A stretch of 64,000 nucleotides of DNA from Trichostrongylus colubriformis (taxonomy: Eukaryota; Nematoda; Chromadorea; Rhabditida; Trichostrongylidae): the NCBI GenBank assembly GCA_963978905.1, contig OZ022256.1, positions 16,165,863 to 16,229,862 of the forward strand. Direction: 5' to 3'. How positions within the stretch are numbered: position 1 is the stretch's first letter; the number at the start of each line of letters is the position of its first letter. A program made the position numbers and the translations under genes. The notes under the pieces were generated by a model, which saw nothing but the letters and a program-made list of their open reading frames with translations, did not search any database and was not told the DNA's origin. Shown here piece by piece: positions 45,560-58,785 of the stretch.

Positions 45560-46616
45560 GAGGAATAAGTACCCGCCGTTTTTCCGTGTTCTCTGTTTTC
45601 ACTTGTTCCCTTCATCTTTAGACGAAGCTCATATGTTTTCGATAGAGTTTTTTGCTCTACAAAATGCTACTATCTGTTTTTCGGTTCCTTCGAATACTCA
45701 AACTTATGAGGTTTGGAAATGAAGTATGCAGAAAGCAAAAATTGGCACTTACGCACCTCATCTTCCTCATCTGCCATTGGGATCAAAAAATGTATGTGTA
45801 TATGTTTTTGATAGAGCTTTTTCAGCTCTACAGAATGGCACTACTTTTTATTCAAATCGCTCAACTTTTCGATGTTTTTAAGACTCTCAGTTGCAGTACT
45901 TAAAAAGGTGGCACTTTCGGTATCTTCTCTTCCTCATTTACCATCGAAATTAAGGAGAATACTCACTAATGCATTCGATAGAGCTTTTTCTGCTCTACAA
46001 GAAGATGCGATAGAGCTTTTTCTGCTCTACAAGAAGATGCTACTAATCTTTTCAAAACTTTCACAGTTTGATATTCCTGACCCTTAGAAGTGGGGTACAG
46101 TAAAGGCCACCCGCATCTTTTTCTGGAAATCGAGGTTTTACCAAACACTTTTATCGTACAAGAAACCCCTCATTTATAACAGCAGATGGTTCAGCGCTGT
46201 CTTCTTCCCTCATCTGATTCGACTTGGAAAGGTCAACTTCTCTGGACCTCGATGAGCCGAAAATGCAGATTTTTCTCTACAAACTACTCCATTTTTAAAC
46301 GTCACAACAACAAACAATCAAACGATCAAAAAGAAATAAAACCGGTTTGTAGAGCTGAAATAGCTCTATCGAAAACATATGCGCATACATCATTTGACCT
46401 CGATGGCGGGCGAGAAAGATGAACTGTTGAGAGTGCGAGTTCAGATTACTTCAATTCTAAGCCTCATAAATATTGAGCGATTACAGAAATCGAAAAACAA
46501 ATAGCACCGTATTATAGAGCGGAAAAAGTACTATCGACCACACGTGCAAACTTTGTCGAAGGGTGAAGAGAACGTTGCAGAACAATAAAAAACGGCGGAT
46601 ACTTATCGCTTACCTC
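45560..46616. mobile_element. 1.05-kb inverted-repeat element with hairpin-motif array
   Basis: Ends gaggaataagtacccgccgt and the inverse acggcggatacttatcgc. Inside, a GATAGAGC-T-rich-GCTCTAC hairpin occurs at about 45641, 45810, 45977, 46009, 46349 and 46514; the two at 45977/46009 form a 32-bp tandem. No transposase is recognised in its short frames. Confidence 0.75.
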
Positions 46617-47099
46617 AATAGTAATCAACACTGAGTGCCTTCCAAAGCTTCAAGTCAGACAAAAAGAAAAGGAATACTCCAGGCGCTATATTACCATGGA
46701 GAGAGGGGATGGCAGGCCAATACAAGAAAGCCAACCCCACCAACAATCAGAACATGTCAATAAAAAACAGAAAACGAAGACATGACTGCGACGTGGGATC
46801 TATGGGAGCTTAAGTGATCTTAGAGAGAGGAGGGGTCTAAATACACTTCTGATAAAGTGTATTAGATAAACCACTTCTGTCCTCAGGCTCCTTATATATT
46901 CGCGATGAACCAGGAAATTGTTTGAAACGCTCTAGCATGATTAGTGAAGAGAAAATTAAAAGAGAATTGCAGAAAAAGTGGAGAAAAACCGAGAAGTGGT
47001 CATTGGCCCATGAATAAATAAGAAAATACCACCGATCAAGTGAAAACGGAATGAGAAAAGCGAAACTGCGAAGAAAAAGATGCGATCGGCCGTGGCAAC

Positions 47100-47330
47100 A
47101 ACGACAAGTAGCGAAAGCGAAGAGTGAGTTGAGGGCGAGGAGTGCGCGCCGAGCGCCGCTCGAGTGACATTGACCTCGGAGGCTGAAAGGCCGGCACGCG
47201 GCACCGGAGAAACTTTACTAAACGACTCGGCGACCGAGACCAGCCGGTCGACCAAGCAGCCAGTTAATCAGCCAGGCAGCCAGCCAGCCGTTGATCCGTA
47301 CTATTAACAGCGCACAACGTGGACAAAAGA
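47100..47330. other. GC-rich patch, possible promoter
   Basis: A CpG-containing patch in AT-rich flanks, with repeated agccagcc. No gene can be attached to it on either side. Confidence 0.2.
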
Positions 47331-47589
47331 AGGCGCGCGCGAACAGCTTTGCGGGGTGTTCATGGTTCATGGCTTCAGCTGCTACGACGTTTCCGAGCAG
47401 ACCACGTGGTCACGTGACTCAGTAATGCACGATATTACTTCTTAGTACGGGAGCCCCGAAACGCTATGTACAAATAACAGCAAGAAGGGAAGAGTAAACG
47501 CTTAAAATCATACTGAACTTCACTTTTTTATCACGATTAAGGTGAGGGTGAAGGCTTTGTAAATGTGCCATGAAGACAAAGTCTTTTCA

Positions 47590-47745
47590 GTTTCATGGCT
47601 GGAGTTGGAAGTGCAGTCTTTTGGCATGGTGCAGTCACAAATCCAGTATCAACGCCAGCTCAGACCAATCAGACCTTCTATCCCTCCGGGGTAGGTGAAA
47701 CCTCTGAATGGAACTTGAATGCGCGGCGCATCTCACGATTGATAA
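47590..47745 (+). mobile_element. SINE-like fragment
   Basis: gcccag-type body tccctccgg..ggtgaa and tail gcgcggcgcatctc match the SINE-like family; the promoter boxes are degraded. Confidence 0.45.
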
Positions 47746-48097
47746 ATGCCGAAAATTTTATGCTTTTTAGCTTACATGATCCACATACATGGACGATTCC
47801 TCACGTGGACGGATTTTGTAGTGCAACCCAGTCGCAGTTTGATAAAACAGTAACTTCCAGCTTTCCACTGTTAGTGAAAAGGGTTCTTGGGGAGTCTCAG
47901 AAGGCGAAAAGAAGAAAATAAAGGTTCATAAATTACACGAATAACTGCAAAGTGGTCCGGACCATTTGATACTTATTCCTGTGAGGATTTACGGAGGATA
48001 TCGAAACTCTCACTGCTAGTCTGATAATGTGCATTGACCATTCACATTTGAATGAAGGATCACCAGTGGTAAATTCCTTGCGTGAATCAATTCCTGA

Positions 48098-48356
48098 TAT
48101 GCGGTATGCGCCGGGCATTCTAGTTACACTCAGAATCGTGATGTAAGCGAATGCGATTTGGCCTATACAATCTTTTGCGACTGCCAGCCGATATTGTACA
48201 AGTCAATGCTCTTATCCTCCCAAGCAAGTCTGGTACCAGTTCTCCTACCCAGAAGGAGTGTTAGACTTGGCGAGCCAGGGCAGGCATTGATGTGGGATTT
48301 GATCCTCGCACCATGGGAGTGGGGCCGCTCTACCTGTCACTAACCCTCCTATATCC
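48098..48356 (-). mobile_element. SINE-like element
   Basis: Minus-strand head with gtgacaggtag and gaggatcaaatcccac, body to the gcgccgggcattc region. About 250 bp, moderately diverged. Confidence 0.65.
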
Positions 48357-48514
48357 TTCAGTCGAGATAACATCACCATCTGGTGCAACACCGAATACGT
48401 TTTCTAATTTCCGTGAACGTGATGCAGGTAGCCCATATTGAGGACTTTGCAATTCAAGCTTGAGCCTATGCGAGAAAGGGGTCAATGACTGTGTTTCCTG
48501 CACATTTGCGCTAT

Positions 48515-48785
48515 ACAATGATATGAAAAAAGCAATGACTGCGTGGCATTTCCTTCCTATGCGCCATGCATACAATTTTCATCCAGAACATAGTGACTTT
48601 CGAAGCGACTGCTTTTCGGGCTTGCCAACCAGCATAGTTCAGTCTTTTCTTCCTTTCAGATGAGTATTATTTTTTATTCTATATGCGGTAACGCGAAGGT
48701 CAGAAGTTTCGGTTGCCCAGCAGGGGAATTGATCAATGGTCACACGTGTTGTAGCAGCGCCACTTGTCACTATACCCCTCTGTCA
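48515..48785 (-). mobile_element. SINE-like element, diverged
   Basis: Minus-strand head gtatagtgacaagtggcgct and ttgatcaattcccc, tail region with cgccatgcata. Same orientation as its neighbour at 48098-48356. Confidence 0.45.
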
Positions 48786-49540
48786 TTGCATCCACATTCT
48801 TCATATAGAGGCAATATATTCATAGAAACGCGCCACATGTGTGCTCGGTGTGTCATGCATGAGAGAAAGAAAACGAAAACATTATAATCGTAGGCATACA
48901 TCGTCGAAGCAACACATAAAGACATTTGCATATACATATTACTACACAGCGGAATGTAAAAAATGTAAAAAGCGATTCGGCCGATTTGATCCCTACACAA
49001 TGGCTTGTGACTGCATGAACAAAACGTTTGGAACGGACAAGAAATCAAAAGAATCCTAGTGCATCGACATAGCATGGGAGCGGCACCAATGATTCGCCCC
49101 ACGCCTGAAGGGGGGAGATTGGTTTTTCGGCGAAAAATTGATTGTTCACATTCGCTCGCGGCTATGTTTAACTGGCCTTCTTATTGCGAGCCCTTGTTGT
49201 TGCTCAGTGAGAAATACAGGGATCATTGAGTAATAGCTAGCATAACTCGAAGAGGGAAAAGAACGAGCTACATATGGCTTGACCAAGAGTGACCAAAAGT
49301 AACTTGGATACTTATTGATCGGCCATCACTCTCTCACGTAAGAATCAGGACCGGGATCATAAGGAGGCTCCCGATAAACAAGGATATAAGCCATTTTGGA
49401 ACATTGGAAGGCTCACGCGTAAACGAGCTCTCAAGCTGCTCCGAAGCGGCCCCACAAAGCGAACAGAAAGTTGCTCTTGGGTCTTCATCGTCCCTTGTCA
49501 TATTAGACACAGCTCTCAAATCTACACAAGTGGCGAGGGT

Positions 49541-49620
49541 ACACCGGGAGTCGAGGATTCCTCTGTAGCGGATGGTCCATATTCGACCGGACAGGAAGGG
49601 GGAGGGGCGTACAGAGGCCA
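49541..49620. repeat. Repeat M fragment
   Basis: acaccgggagtcgaggattcctc and gggggagggg..gta match the start of 57331-57640. Confidence 0.6.
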
Positions 49621-50659
49621 CCGATAGCACTAGAATCTATTGGGTCATCTCATAAGCGACGTCCCTTTTTCAAGAAAAATTTCCGCTATAAAGTTACAGG
49701 TTTGTGCAGCAATTCATAATCATTCGGAAAGATTTTTCTGCTCTACGGAATGTAGTGCTTAGATTCACTGTCGGTCATAAAAGGGTTGATATCCAGGCTG
49801 TCGAAGTGATTGCTCAAGTCGACAAAAATTGACCACATCAGCAATTAATTAAAACATTATCTTTCACTCCAGAAAATATAACAATCATGTGTCTCGTACT
49901 TAGCCCTGATCTCTTCCATAAGTTCCATCAATAAGTTGCTTGAAAAGTAGCGTCGCTCGTGTTTCAGATTTGGTTTTTCCACCACAACTCGGTGATTTTT
50001 GAGAAATTCGTCTTATTGAGCCAAAAAAAATTTTTAGCTGGTCTGCTGTAAGAATAGTGAAATGGTAAGAAAGGGTAGTGAGTAGGAACGGGGAAACATC
50101 ACTGACAGAATTCCTCAATTTCCCAATGAGAGAGTAAAATGGGAAATAATGTCAACAGGACCCCCATTACATGGTATTGAAATTCAATCTATCGCGGCAA
50201 AAACAAAATCAAAACATGTTTTCGATAGAGCAAGAAAATTCCTTCCAAATGCTTCATAAAGCAATGCTAAACAAAGTTTTTGAAAGGAAAAATTTTATTT
50301 TAAATGAACGTCAGTGCTTTTGGAAAAAGAGCGACGCGATTTCTCAAGCAACCAGTTGGTAAAACTTATAGAATAGGTCGGGGTTAAATGCGAAACACAT
50401 GATCAGCTGATTTTCCTGCATTGAAATGTTGTGCTTTAGTTGATTGCCGGTTTAGTCAATTTTTGTCGGCTGAAACTACAAATTCTCAGACTGAAAATCA
50501 GTCCCGTTCCAATGTTGATATGTATGTTGTCACTGTGTTTATGTTGTTTCAAAAACCGAACATATTCTGCTGTAGAGCGAAAAAAAAACCTCCAAATGAT
50601 ATATGACTACTAGCACAAACATGTAATTTTACAGAGAAAATTTTCGTTTGAAAAAAACG

Positions 50660-50950
50660 GCATTACCTATGGAATGACCATGACCCTTCCCTCCCCCCCC
50701 CCCCCCCCCCCAAGCAGATAAGAAGCGAAGAGTATTTTACAGCGAACCAGTGTGAGGAACTGTGAAACACTTTTGCTTCAGCTAAGAATACACAGTCGTA
50801 AAACACACTGCAACTATATAATTCGGCAACAGTTACTGGTATTAAAGAGGTCAAAAAAAATGGTGGGGGGATCGTATATGGCACCCGTAGAGGGGGGTCT
50901 TACTGAAGCGGCTATTTCCCTCGACACCTTGGAGTGCCCTGCAAGTGACA
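50660..50950. repeat. Repeat M, second copy
   Basis: Shares actgaagcggcta.ttccctcgacac and ttggagtgcc with 57331-57640, plus an internal C-run of about 18. Confidence 0.65.
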
Positions 50951-51555
50951 CTGCATAAAAACACACAGCCACCTGAACAGTTGGTTTCACATTCCATCTA
51001 AACGTGCATACCTCGCATCTCTAGCTGCTAGCAACCATGTTGCCACAAATATCAGCCTACATATCAGCCTAACGGAGCCAAATGATAAGAAACACTCGTT
51101 TGATTATCAAGCAATTCCGCAGATCCCAGCGCGGGTGATCTGGTCGTGCACTCGAAAACTTGTCTCGGATCGGATGATCAGCCGACGCGAGAAGAAAAAT
51201 GGTATTTGGCGATTGATTATCGATGTGAAAGAACGAATTTCGAGGGGCTTCCATGTCGGGCTTGCAATATCGCCGTATTACTCGGCAAATGCGCCTAAGA
51301 TGAAAAACGATGACGAATTGCCATTGAAACACGCCCGCCGGAATTGCCAGTGTGAAGTTGCCATTCGGTGTTTTTCGGAGCACCTGGCTAATTCAAGCAG
51401 CTGTACTAGCATGTCGCTATCGCAATGGGGGAGGGCATCTTATTGAAATATTCGCGTGAAAGCATCTTTGAAGGACCTCTGAAAGGACCAACTGCACACA
51501 CGAGCGTATATTTTTGCCTGAACTTCAGTGGAGGGAAGTATTTCCTCTCTTTTTT

Positions 51556-51800
51556 GGAGGGTGTATACCCTTATGTCAGAATTTCGCACCGCTGCGTCGC
51601 AAGTGAAGCAATGCGGACGAGCTAAAGGGGCTATCTTGTTGGGTCCCGAAGCGATTACAAGTCAACTGCGTATTGCGCCCTTGGCATTAGCGTATAATCA
51701 TTTTAAGACCCAACTACAGCGACGCGCATAGCTCGCACACACTGCGCCGCATGCCGCTCGTCGTCGTGCGAAATCCTGACATAAGGGTATACACCCCTCC
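51556..51800. mobile_element. Foldback element with 30-bp inverted ends
   Basis: ggagggtgtatacccttatg with tcag.atttcgcac is the inverse of gtgcgaaat.ctga with cataagggtatacaccc. The middle is GC-rich with further short pairings. Confidence 0.8.
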
Positions 51801-52019
51801 CTCCCCTCACTTTCATTGCGACAGCACCCATAGCACCATCATACCTTCGGTGTTTGAACCCTGTCACAGCCGTTGTGACGATGCGTACAAGGCTATCCCT
51901 ATTTGATGGAACGCGGTTTTACGGTAAACCTTTCGCTGAAAGAACGTAACGTCAAGCGCTGTCCTGCAAACTTCACTCGAATATTCATTCGGCTCAATAA
52001 GCAATATATTTGAATTGTG

Positions 52020-52150
52020 GGCGGAGTTCGTGTAATGACAATTGGTGCGCAGTCCTTCTCATGGCGTGGGGAGCAAATCCCGTATCAAAGCCCGCCCAGA
52101 CCAACCAAGCCGCCCCTCCACCTTCCGAAGTATTATAGATGTATTGATTC
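52020..52150 (+). mobile_element. SINE-like fragment
   Basis: ggagttcgtgtaatgacaat (A box region) and gagcaaatcccgtatcaaag, then cgcccagaccaaccaagc as in the family body. Confidence 0.5.
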
Positions 52151-52159
52151 CAGAAGCAG

Positions 52160-54380
52160 AAGATAGTTCAGGAAGTTTCCATCCTGTTGGCAAAGAGAAA
52201 TAAAAGAGCCGTACAAATGGAATTGACAACATGACTCAAATCTCTATGAACTATAAGAAAAACAAGAAAGAGATGACATAGATAAATGAGAACGCAATTT
52301 CCAGAAGTTTATTACGATTATCTAAGAATCGATTGATATCGGAATGGTTATAGCAGATGAATTTTCACAATAGTTTGAGGCTTCTGGTACTTTGCGAGAG
52401 TGCTGCAGGAGTCGAAGTCATCAGAAGGAGCAGTTATGCTAATTTTAATGTTCTGTTGAGATACCAAGAGAGAGGCTGATAGACACTGATCTAATGACAT
52501 GGATAAAAGACCAGTGAGAGATCCAAAACTTGCTGCTGGAAATCCGCTATGGCCGTTAATGGGTGGATGGTGGGGATGAGAAAGCGGGGGGTAGAGCGGG
52601 TTGGAGGAGGTCAACGTGACGGCTTTTGTCGACGCCCGCATATCTATCATTCCAAGCATGGAATGTTTCGATAAGAAATGTAAGCCATTAGTCAGTGATC
52701 GCCGTGATTGTACACGTCATCCATGCGAATAACGCTAACATTGAACGACATCTACGGAACGTTTGACGATTAATTCCGCCTCCACCAACTTTCAAGGTAC
52801 TTATTTATTTATTTACCCAATTATTCATTTTGAATTAACTTTTTGAGTCTTTTACCGCCGTCGAACATATAGATCATTACGGAATTTGAAACAGTACAGT
52901 AAGGCTTATTTATGTCCACAAGTACACTCCAGCCCTACCACGCGTACTTTTCCCAGGCCCCCTAGATGTTTGTGCATGTTTGAATGGAATGACCAAGCGA
53001 TACTGTTGACTAAAACGGGACCCTTCGTAATCCAGATCTTCCGAAATAAGGCGGGATTCCTCCTTTTCGAGTCAATTATAAATTTCCCACAAATACCACG
53101 AAAAGAAGAATAACAGGAAAAAACCGAAAAAATCAGAATCGAGGTACGGAATTAGAATAGTAATAATGATGACCGATTTGCAGCAATGAAAAAGTAAAAA
53201 GCCAAGTCAGTATGTGAGTCCTTCAGTTGTGAACTGGGTATTAGTAAATTGGGGGACTGACAAGAAAACTAGGACAGCCGGGCGAGTTATCTTTGGTACT
53301 GAAACCTGGCTAAGCTGATAGCCAAGCCTTCTAACTTAGTTTCTCTCTCATTCTATCAATTATGTGAGCATCGTGAACAATTGATGGTTCGATAGGCGTG
53401 GCATCGTAGATGGGCAGGACTTTTTATATGTTTTATTTATTTATTGCACGCGTAGGTGCGCTATAACGATTGCCTACAAAGTCAACACCAACATAATACT
53501 AAAACATGAGTGCATTTGGTCTCAAGCGAAACCAAGGAAGGTAGAAAGTCCACTACTTTTGAGATAAACTGCTCTGCGACAGAAAACTGATGACATCTGC
53601 GATAGAATATGCCCACATGAAAGATCTCCTTCCGAAATTCAAGTCCCATAACGGCCATTCGACATCTTACAAAACGGTCAAGCGAGACGAGCAATCTGTT
53701 CACTTTACTGTAAATTGCCTTTAAGCGTTGATAGGACGAGCGAAGCTGTCAATAAACCTGCCTGATAACGCTTCTCAGTGATCTGGACGTGTGGCGTGTT
53801 TATATGAAGGTGTTCACATGGCTGATATAGCAGATGGTAATTCGAGACATCAACATTCGCGTCCACAATACGGTATCCTAGTTGTTTATGTCCGCTAGAT
53901 TATCAACCACAGTCCGGATCCACTTATTATTTCTATATGATCCTATAATAAATCGACAGTAACCATAACAGAGTAGTCCTTGCATTTCAGCGGCAGAATT
54001 TCCCACAAAAAGAGCACATAACGTGGGTTATGGGTTATGCTAATGCGAAAATATCTTGTTGGCTGTATGTTCTTTGGCATAAACGTATAGTAGAAGTGTT
54101 ATATCCATATCAGTGACTGCCAACAAGCCATAACCACGGTTCTCTTATGAGATAACCCGTTTTGAAGAGACTCTGACTATACAGGGGATGCTAAAAAGTA
54201 ATTTTGCTCGTGGCTCACTTCCGCGAAGATGAAAGAGGTCAAAGTAGCAGGACAGTATAACCCTGGAATGCTCCTCTAGAAGCAGCAGCACGCTAAGACT
54301 TATACCTTCACCATCATGAAAATATGGAGCATTCAGTCGGCACAGTCGGGCTTAGACACCTACGGAATTAGGGTCAGTCT
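52160..54380. other. No assignable gene
   Basis: Contains a minus-strand frame at 53482-53703 (MNRLLVSLDRFVRCRMAVMG...) that may be element debris. No splice-supported model could be built. Confidence 0.4.
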
Positions 54381-54388
54381 CAAAAAGC

Positions 54389-54913
54389 AGAGCCAGCTCC
54401 CGTGGTAGGTCCCGTAGCGAGCTTCCCAAGGGCTCTGCTTTCGGTTCATGGAAGTCACAGAGGTCTTGCTGCTTGGACAATGCTACTATGATGATGTATC
54501 ACATTTTCCATGCCTTAAACCTGCCTCAGGAGGGGGTTGCAGTGGTAATGGCATGTTTTAGTTCTTGGAAACGGAGGACGTTGGAAACGCGGAGAAAACG
54601 GAATGTTCAACAACATCACCCAATATAATCCCTTTCAAATACCCAGAGTGAACAGACCTTAGCAAGGCTGTAAGCGAGGGTGGAGGGTGACGAAACCTCG
54701 GACTCTGCGAGTTGAGGTGACACATCATGTCCACTTGGAAGAAGCTCTCTATTCTGCTCGTGCAGAAGGCTCTTACTTACGGAGTTCAGTGATAGTGTGA
54801 GGTGTGTTCTTGAATTTGAGGATGGAAATACCTCGTCAGAATCTGGTGATGTTCGACCAAACTAGAGTTGAAAGGGGAGGAGAAAAGTAACTCCTTTTTT
54901 TTTGACACCCTCT
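54389..54913. repeat. 500-bp dispersed repeat L, copy 2
   Basis: Aligns with 10529-11037 from end to end with many substitutions and small indels. It has no long ORF, so any coding role of copy 1 frames is unlikely. Confidence 0.8.
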
Positions 54914-55546
54914 GTAGACTCTAAAGTTACCAATATAAGAAAAATGATTTCGACATCCAAAAAACTGCACAGAAATCGACAAAAGCATTGTGGAATGGGG
55001 ATGTACCAATAAATTCTACTTGCAGCTAGGTTGCTCTTTTGTTGGTGCTTTCTTAGAGCTGTCATAACTTATTCGTCAAGTCTGCCTCAATGTCCATGAC
55101 AGCATTCATCAAAAGGAAGGCCAGCTTTCAAACGGGTTCAGGCTCGAGTAACACAGCGATTTGCACTTCTTCACCACCGCTTACCCTCATTTCACGCTCT
55201 CCTACTCATAATTCGTGGATCTAGTTTGGAACGTAAATTGGATGCTTGGATGAAATGATGAATGGGCAAGATTTTATATGATGAATGATGATAAGAGAGG
55301 AACAAAGCGAAGGTGATAAAGTGATAAAAAGCGCCCCTCCTACTAACATGCTTTGAAGATCGAATTCTAACCCGATGCCCACCCAACGGAACCTTCATCT
55401 TTAGGGATCGATGACGTTGTTTAGGAGACTAAAATTAATGTCTTGTACGCAAAACCTAGGAAGGGCTGAGGAATCCCTGAAAACAGTGATAGGGGTAATT
55501 AAGGCCGAGTATGGAAAGACCATCAAATATGAAGGGTCGACGTACT

Positions 55547-55971
55547 CAAAGGAATCATCCACGAAAAGAAGGGTTACTTCGTCATCCATATATTTATGTT
55601 ATATTTGTCTAATAAGGGCCGCGTGCAAAGTTTCACGCGAAAAAAAGTGAAAATTCGGCTAAGATACAGCTGCCCAAATCCTTGGCCGGGTGGGCGGAGC
55701 CTCCGAATAAAAGCCCTTCCTTCGACCGCCGCGGTTGGGGACGGGGAGTTGTTTACGTGACTTTCTGTTCCTACGACGCGTCTTCGACCGCTAGGGACAA
55801 CAGGATGGGCACTTGCTCGGAGGCCCCGCCCACCCGGCCAAATTTTTATGGTGCTGTAGCTTAGCCGGATTCACTTTTTCGCAGAAAACTTTTCATGTGG
55901 CCTATATTAGGCAAATACAACATAAATATATGGCCGACAGAAAAACCCATTTCCGTTGACGATTCCTTCAA
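55547..55971. mobile_element. Palindromic MITE A, copy 4
   Basis: aaaggaatcatccacg to ttgacgattcctt, with catatatttatgttatattt in the arm. The TTAA flanks are not preserved. Confidence 0.75.
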
Positions 55972-56162
55972 AAATAGTATGAAAGTGAAGAAAAAACGGA
56001 AAGAACGGTCAAGAACCCAGAAGTAAGGTCCTCTTTGCGCCGTTTACTCTCGAAAAGCGACTGCTCGAGATTAAACAAGTGGCAGCTGTTGTTGAAGACA
56101 GCTTTTATGAAGGCCGGGGGCACTTCTCCTTATCAAAAATTTCGCCACATATAGTCATCTTA

Positions 56163-56397
56163 GGCCGCGCTCATACTTTGCGTTGTCTGCGGCAGGGCGT
56201 GGCCGCGTATCTTGCGTCTCCACACTGCCTCGTTGCCTGCGTCATCTCTGCACCTCCCCCGTGCCACTCTCTCTCACAGGCAGCGAGAGAGAGTGGCACA
56301 GGGGAGGTGCAGAGATGACGCAGGCAACGAGGCAGTGTGGAGACGCAAGATACGCGGCCACGCCCTGCCGCAGACAACGCAAAGTATGACCGCGGCC
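56163..56397. mobile_element. Family B palindromic MITE, near-perfect
   Basis: 235 bp reading almost identically on both strands; ends ggccgcgctcatactttgcg and cgcaaagtatgaccgcggcc, flanked by TTA and TTT. Mirror ORFs on the two strands are an artefact of the palindrome. Confidence 0.92.
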
Positions 56398-57330
56398 TTT
56401 AGACCTTTAGCTCTCATTTGCGCGGCTCAGTTTAAGAGTTTTCATCACCCACATTACTCCCATCACTGTCTTCGAGGTGGTCATATCGTGGGTTGGAAAA
56501 AGAGAATCCGTGAGGTACAGTATCGTCGAAATCACTGTGGGCGGGTCGACTGCTGAAAAAAATCTATAAACTCTAACTTATCCTATGGTACCTAAGGAGG
56601 GCCTATGCAAATGCCAGTGCAAATCAGCATAGAAGTGCATTGCGTGGCTCATCCAGAAAAGAATAGAAAGAATAGATTCAATGCTCGACACCTACCTTTT
56701 TCATACTTCAAATAGGAAACAAATTATCAAAGTAAAAATAATCGATATTTGGTATAAACTTGATTAGTATGTGGCTCGTTAAATCAAATTTATGCTTGAA
56801 TAGGAAAGGTATGACGATACGTGGCAATTGAAAAGTCAATGAGCTTCGACTATTCGAAGCCTGCGATATGGCTGGAATGTCGCTGTAAATTCTAATAGAA
56901 CGTCCTAAAAAAGCCTGGTAGGCAAGTAGTACGGAAACTTCTAACGATGATAAAGAGAGAAAAGGGTCGATTGATTAGTTCTCATTGATAAAAAGCTTTT
57001 CATTGTTAAACATGAATGACTGCCACTTTCCCTCTCTATCAACAGCTGTCACCGTGTAAAAACTCCCCCAGCATCCATGGAACGACGCCGAAAGAGAAAC
57101 TACCCACATAATGGACCGAAAAACACAAAATTGATTCCACGTACGAGTAAACGTTCCTCATTCCATGAAGTAACGACCAGAGTGAAACAACGGAAAGTGA
57201 CTATCAAACGCTTTTTATGACTTAATCTCTACCGCGTCAACCAAACCATCTTACAGACCGAGAAATTGATTGACAGCAGGCAAGCCTAACTTGATATAAA
57301 AAATACAACTTGAGATTCAACTTGAGTCAT

Positions 57331-57640
57331 AGTATACCGGGAGTCGAGGATTCCTCAACAAGGGGTCGTATTGGACCGAACACAAAGGGGGAGGGGTCGT
57401 ACCTTCAACCAGATTCTTATTTTTATCATTCGATAAGCAGATGAGGAGCGAATGGTACTCCGCAGCCAATCCGTGAAAGAAAATGTGAAATATCCCTCTG
57501 CTCCATGTAATAATACAGGGCAATAAAACACAATAGAGGTTAAAAAGGAGGGTCGGGGGGGGTCGCATTTGGTCTCCGCAGAGGGGGAGGGGATCGTACT
57601 GAAGCGGCTACTTTCCTCGACACTTGGAAGTGCCGTGGCT
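57331..57640. repeat. Repeat M, longest copy
   Basis: ataccgggagtcgaggattc through gacacttggaagtgccgtgg. The purine-rich tracts gggggaggggtcg occur twice. Partial copies at 49541 and 50660. Confidence 0.7.
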
Positions 57641-58563
57641 TGAGATGATTCTATACTCTCTGTACGCACTTCTCAGGTATGTATGTACATGAAAGCCAAC
57701 CCGCTATACATCGCGGGATTGTTCAGAAAGCTGGAAAATAGGAAAAGTGTGAAGTGCACACCAGAGCATGACGTGATCTACAATAATGTATACTACAAAT
57801 TATCCTATGCCTATGGGTGGAGTGTAGCGATAGTATTGATTGAATTTATGTATGTGTAGGTATATAGATAAAAACACTAACAGGAGAGTTGACAGGTCTC
57901 CACACGAGTCTATGTGCGGTACATTGCCACTACATAGCACCTACAGTAACCCTTAACTATTAGATGCGCACTCCTCACACAGTTGTACCAAAAAGTCACC
58001 ACTCGCTTTAAGGCCTTGGACATTAAAGTCAGTGGCAGGGGTAGTTCGAGCGAAACACCCTCCTCCCTCCAATCAGGACGCATTTTTTTAGTTTCTCTCT
58101 AAATATTCAAGATTCCGCAAAAAAAGCATACTCCTCCGCTATGAACGCTGTCTAAAGACCGGGCGAGCATATCAGGATGATACAGAGCATAGAAAATGGA
58201 ATGAAGAATGCTTGAAACACTATCTCCTACCAAGGGTCAAGTGGAACATTCAAGCTGAAATTTTAAACTGAATTTAACTGAATCCCGTCTATTGGAATGA
58301 AAGCGGTTTGGAAATAAGCTCAATTTAACGGATTAATGAATAAAAATAGGCGTAGGATACGGTTGCCACCTGCTCTTCTTGTGCAATTGCACGCGATTCA
58401 CGCTGAGGGCAATTATCCCCCGTGTAGACGTCGCTTGGCGCATGCCGCAATGCGAACTCCTGAAATGAGTGTAGACATCCTGACCAAACTTCTTTCAACC
58501 GCTAATCGCCGCATATAGGTATTTTCCTTGGACCCTTAGCTTTGATTCGGATACTCGTTTCAG

Positions 58564-58785
58564 GCGCACGCGTACCACTGTATTGGACCCACTCGCAACC
58601 GTGTCAGCCACCGGTGATTGACACAACACAAGCAGCACTGCAAGCTGCCGACACGACGCGCCATTTTTCGGAAGCTGTAGCCAACGGGTTGAAGGAGCAG
58701 ATGGGAAGGGGAAAGTTATGGCATTGGGTAGATCATAATTTGTGCAATTACGAGGCATTACATTTTATTCGCGTCCACAGTTATG
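58564..58785 (+). CDS. Candidate 222-nt internal exon, unrecognised gene
   Basis: Strong signals at both ends: acceptor ctcgtttcag and donor TTATG|GTAAGTGAG. The frame is open for 73 codons (ARVPLYWTHSQPCQPPVIDT, HFSEAVANGLKEQM, KLWHWVDHNLCNYEALHF) and ends phase 1, which fits the exon at 59653. An ORF just upstream, from 58336 (MNKNRRRIRLPPALLVQLHA...), may belong, but its splice to this exon is unclear. No family recognised. Confidence 0.32.

Noticed and set aside
56171..56389. Paired ORFs on both strands sharing MSAAGRGRVSCVSTLPRC
   Set aside because: Identical peptides on opposite strands are produced by the palindromic family B MITE; the same frame appears at 59725-59967.
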